DNA of 5,810 nt from contig JAZUNS010000117.1 in assembly GCA_045604285.1 (NCBI GenBank), positions 1 through 5,810 on the forward strand, written 5' to 3'. The notes under the pieces were generated by a model. The model was given only the letters and a program-made list of their open reading frames with translations, made no database searches and was not told where the DNA came from. Below, one piece after another: positions 5,237 through 5,810 of this stretch; the stretch's first letter is position 1; every line of letters begins with the position of its first letter. The stretch comes from SIG636 sp045604285 (GTDB lineage Bacteria > Bacillota > Clostridia > Oscillospirales > CAG-382). Both the position numbers and the translations under genes were made by a program.

Positions 5237-5282
5237 CACTGTCTGGTGCCGTCTTGAACAGGAATTTATTAAAAGTCATTTT

Positions 5283-5483
5283 ATGTATGCCCCGATGTCG
5301 AACTATGAACAAAGCGATTATTACACCGTTCTTCGCAGTCCCCATATTGCACGGAACGAGGAAGTCCTTGTAAAGCCGATGGCGGCAGGCGAAATGAGAG
5401 AAAAATACTTTTCCCACCTGAGCTATGTCATTATGGTGGACTCCCGTTCCTTAATACCCGAAAGATTGGGCGTTGAGCTTTGA
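5283..5483 (+). pseudogene. Fragment resembling bacterial RdRP/YonO-like polymerase, cut off before the DxDGD catalytic motif
   Basis: The open frame from ATG 5283 reads MYAPMSNYEQSDYYTVLRSP, then HIARNEE, REKYFSHLSYVIMVDSRSLI and PERLG, before changing to VEL and a TGA stop at 5481-5483. The LRSPH-x-x-RNEE block followed by YFSHL, VIMVDS and ERLG matches my recollection of large Clostridia proteins related to the two-barrel RNA polymerase superfamily (eukaryotic RdRPs, phage YonO). In those, ERLG is followed by GADYDGD, the metal-binding motif. Here that motif and everything after it are missing; intact relatives are around 1000 residues or more. The frame is open upstream to 5076 but runs through a terminator hairpin there, so the true left junction is uncertain, near 5240-5285. 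No good RBS. Non-functional remnant; family call from memory, not from a search. Confidence 0.5.
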
Positions 5484-5793
5484 CGATATACTTGCCGATG
5501 CTTTGGAACTCAGCGCACTGAAAACGGAAGAATATATTTTATCTCCCGAAAAATATGATCCTCTTAAACGCCTTGATTTGAACGGCGTTCCTCTTGAAGT
5601 GGTTTGCGATGTGGTGGCATTTTGCGAAGCTAACAATAAGGATAATACCGATAGGGTAGTTCTTCCCGTTGCAAACTTTGATTGTTATTACGGCAATACA
5701 AACTTTAGTAAAAAGTGGCTGAGCAAGATACCCGACACCATACTCACAAGAGAAGTGAGCAATGGTGTCAGCCGTATAAAAGTTAATATCTGA
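5473..5793 (+). CDS. Unrecognised ORF (106 aa), probably a C-terminal remnant of a larger gene
   Basis: A frame open from 5455 to TGA 5791-5793, with TTG at 5473 as the only early start, encodes LSFDDILADALELSALKTEE and on to VVCDVVAFCEANNK, VVLPVANFDCYYGNTNFSKK, WLSKIPDTIL and a VSRIKVNI end. Composition, absence of stops and codon pattern look genuinely coding. I do not recognise the family. It overlaps the end of the RdRP-like fragment in another frame (5455-5483) and has no Shine-Dalgarno, so it is more likely the surviving end of a truncated gene than a free-standing one. The simplest history is one deletion with its junction near 5455-5475, joining the middle of an RdRP-like gene either to its own C-terminus or to a neighbour. 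A run AAAAAAGCCCC after the stop may begin a terminator cut by the window edge. Confidence 0.45.
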   Translation: MSFDDILADALELSALKTEEYILSPEKYDPLKRLDLNGVPLEVVCDVVAFCEANNKDNTDRVVLPVANFDCYYGNTNFSKKWLSKIPDTILTREVSNGVSRIKVNI

Positions 5794-5810
5794 AACAAAA
5801 AAGCCCCGTT

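Noticed and set aside
4934..5239. Minus-strand 101-residue open frame
   Set aside because: Its start lies inside or next to the terminator hairpin, there is no RBS, and it crosses all the inverted repeats. It is better explained as structured non-coding DNA, although such peptides may recur in databases as spurious calls.

Overview
The window looks like accessory DNA from a low- to mid-GC gut-type Clostridia (Firmicutes/Bacillota). The reasons are strong AAGGAGG-type ribosome binding sites, sigma-A-like promoters, abundant intrinsic terminators, a Clostridia-style large serine recombinase and AT-rich MerR/Xre regulators. No species can be named from the sequence. All apparently intact full-size genes lie on the minus strand. 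The right-hand third is mostly gene remnants and structured non-coding DNA.

Layout, left to right. (1) Positions 1-1474 (-): a large serine recombinase whose last residues run off the left edge, with its own promoter (1591-1619). It is preceded by an intrinsic terminator hairpin (1646-1691). (2) Positions 1475-2159: about 680 bases with no convincing gene, filled with repeats: a two-copy imperfect direct repeat (1763-1895), a hairpin (1902-1923), a degenerate 9-bp tandem tract (1951-2010), a GGGG/CCCC hairpin and a perfect 20-bp palindrome (2043-2062). (3) Positions 2160-2315 (+): a possible 51-residue ORF. (4) Positions 2361-3832 (-): a two-gene operon with promoter, Xre-type regulator, small membrane-anchored protein and terminator. 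(5) Positions 3871-4661 (-): a MerR-family regulator with a textbook 19-bp-spacer MerR-type promoter and a strong terminator. (6) Positions 4667-4903 (-): a scar of a type I restriction methyltransferase (HsdM-like) start, with promoter and RBS intact, running into a terminator. (7) Positions 4835-5240: a hairpin-rich non-coding stretch ending in a 12-bp-stem terminator. (8) Positions 5283-5793 (+): a fragment resembling the region just before the catalytic DxDGD motif of bacterial RdRP/YonO-like polymerases, followed in another frame by an unrecognised 106-residue ORF.

Taken together, this reads as an integrative-element end or a recombination hot spot. A recombinase sits next to repeat-rich DNA, followed by small self-contained regulator cassettes each closed by its own terminator, and then the debris of a restriction system and of an RdRP-like gene. 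The two regulator cassettes end in hairpins of closely related sequence. The most interesting items are the decapitated RdRP-like fragment, the structured region upstream of it, the HsdM scar with preserved expression signals, and the repeat module next to the recombinase. Family assignments are from pattern recognition alone; no search was run.
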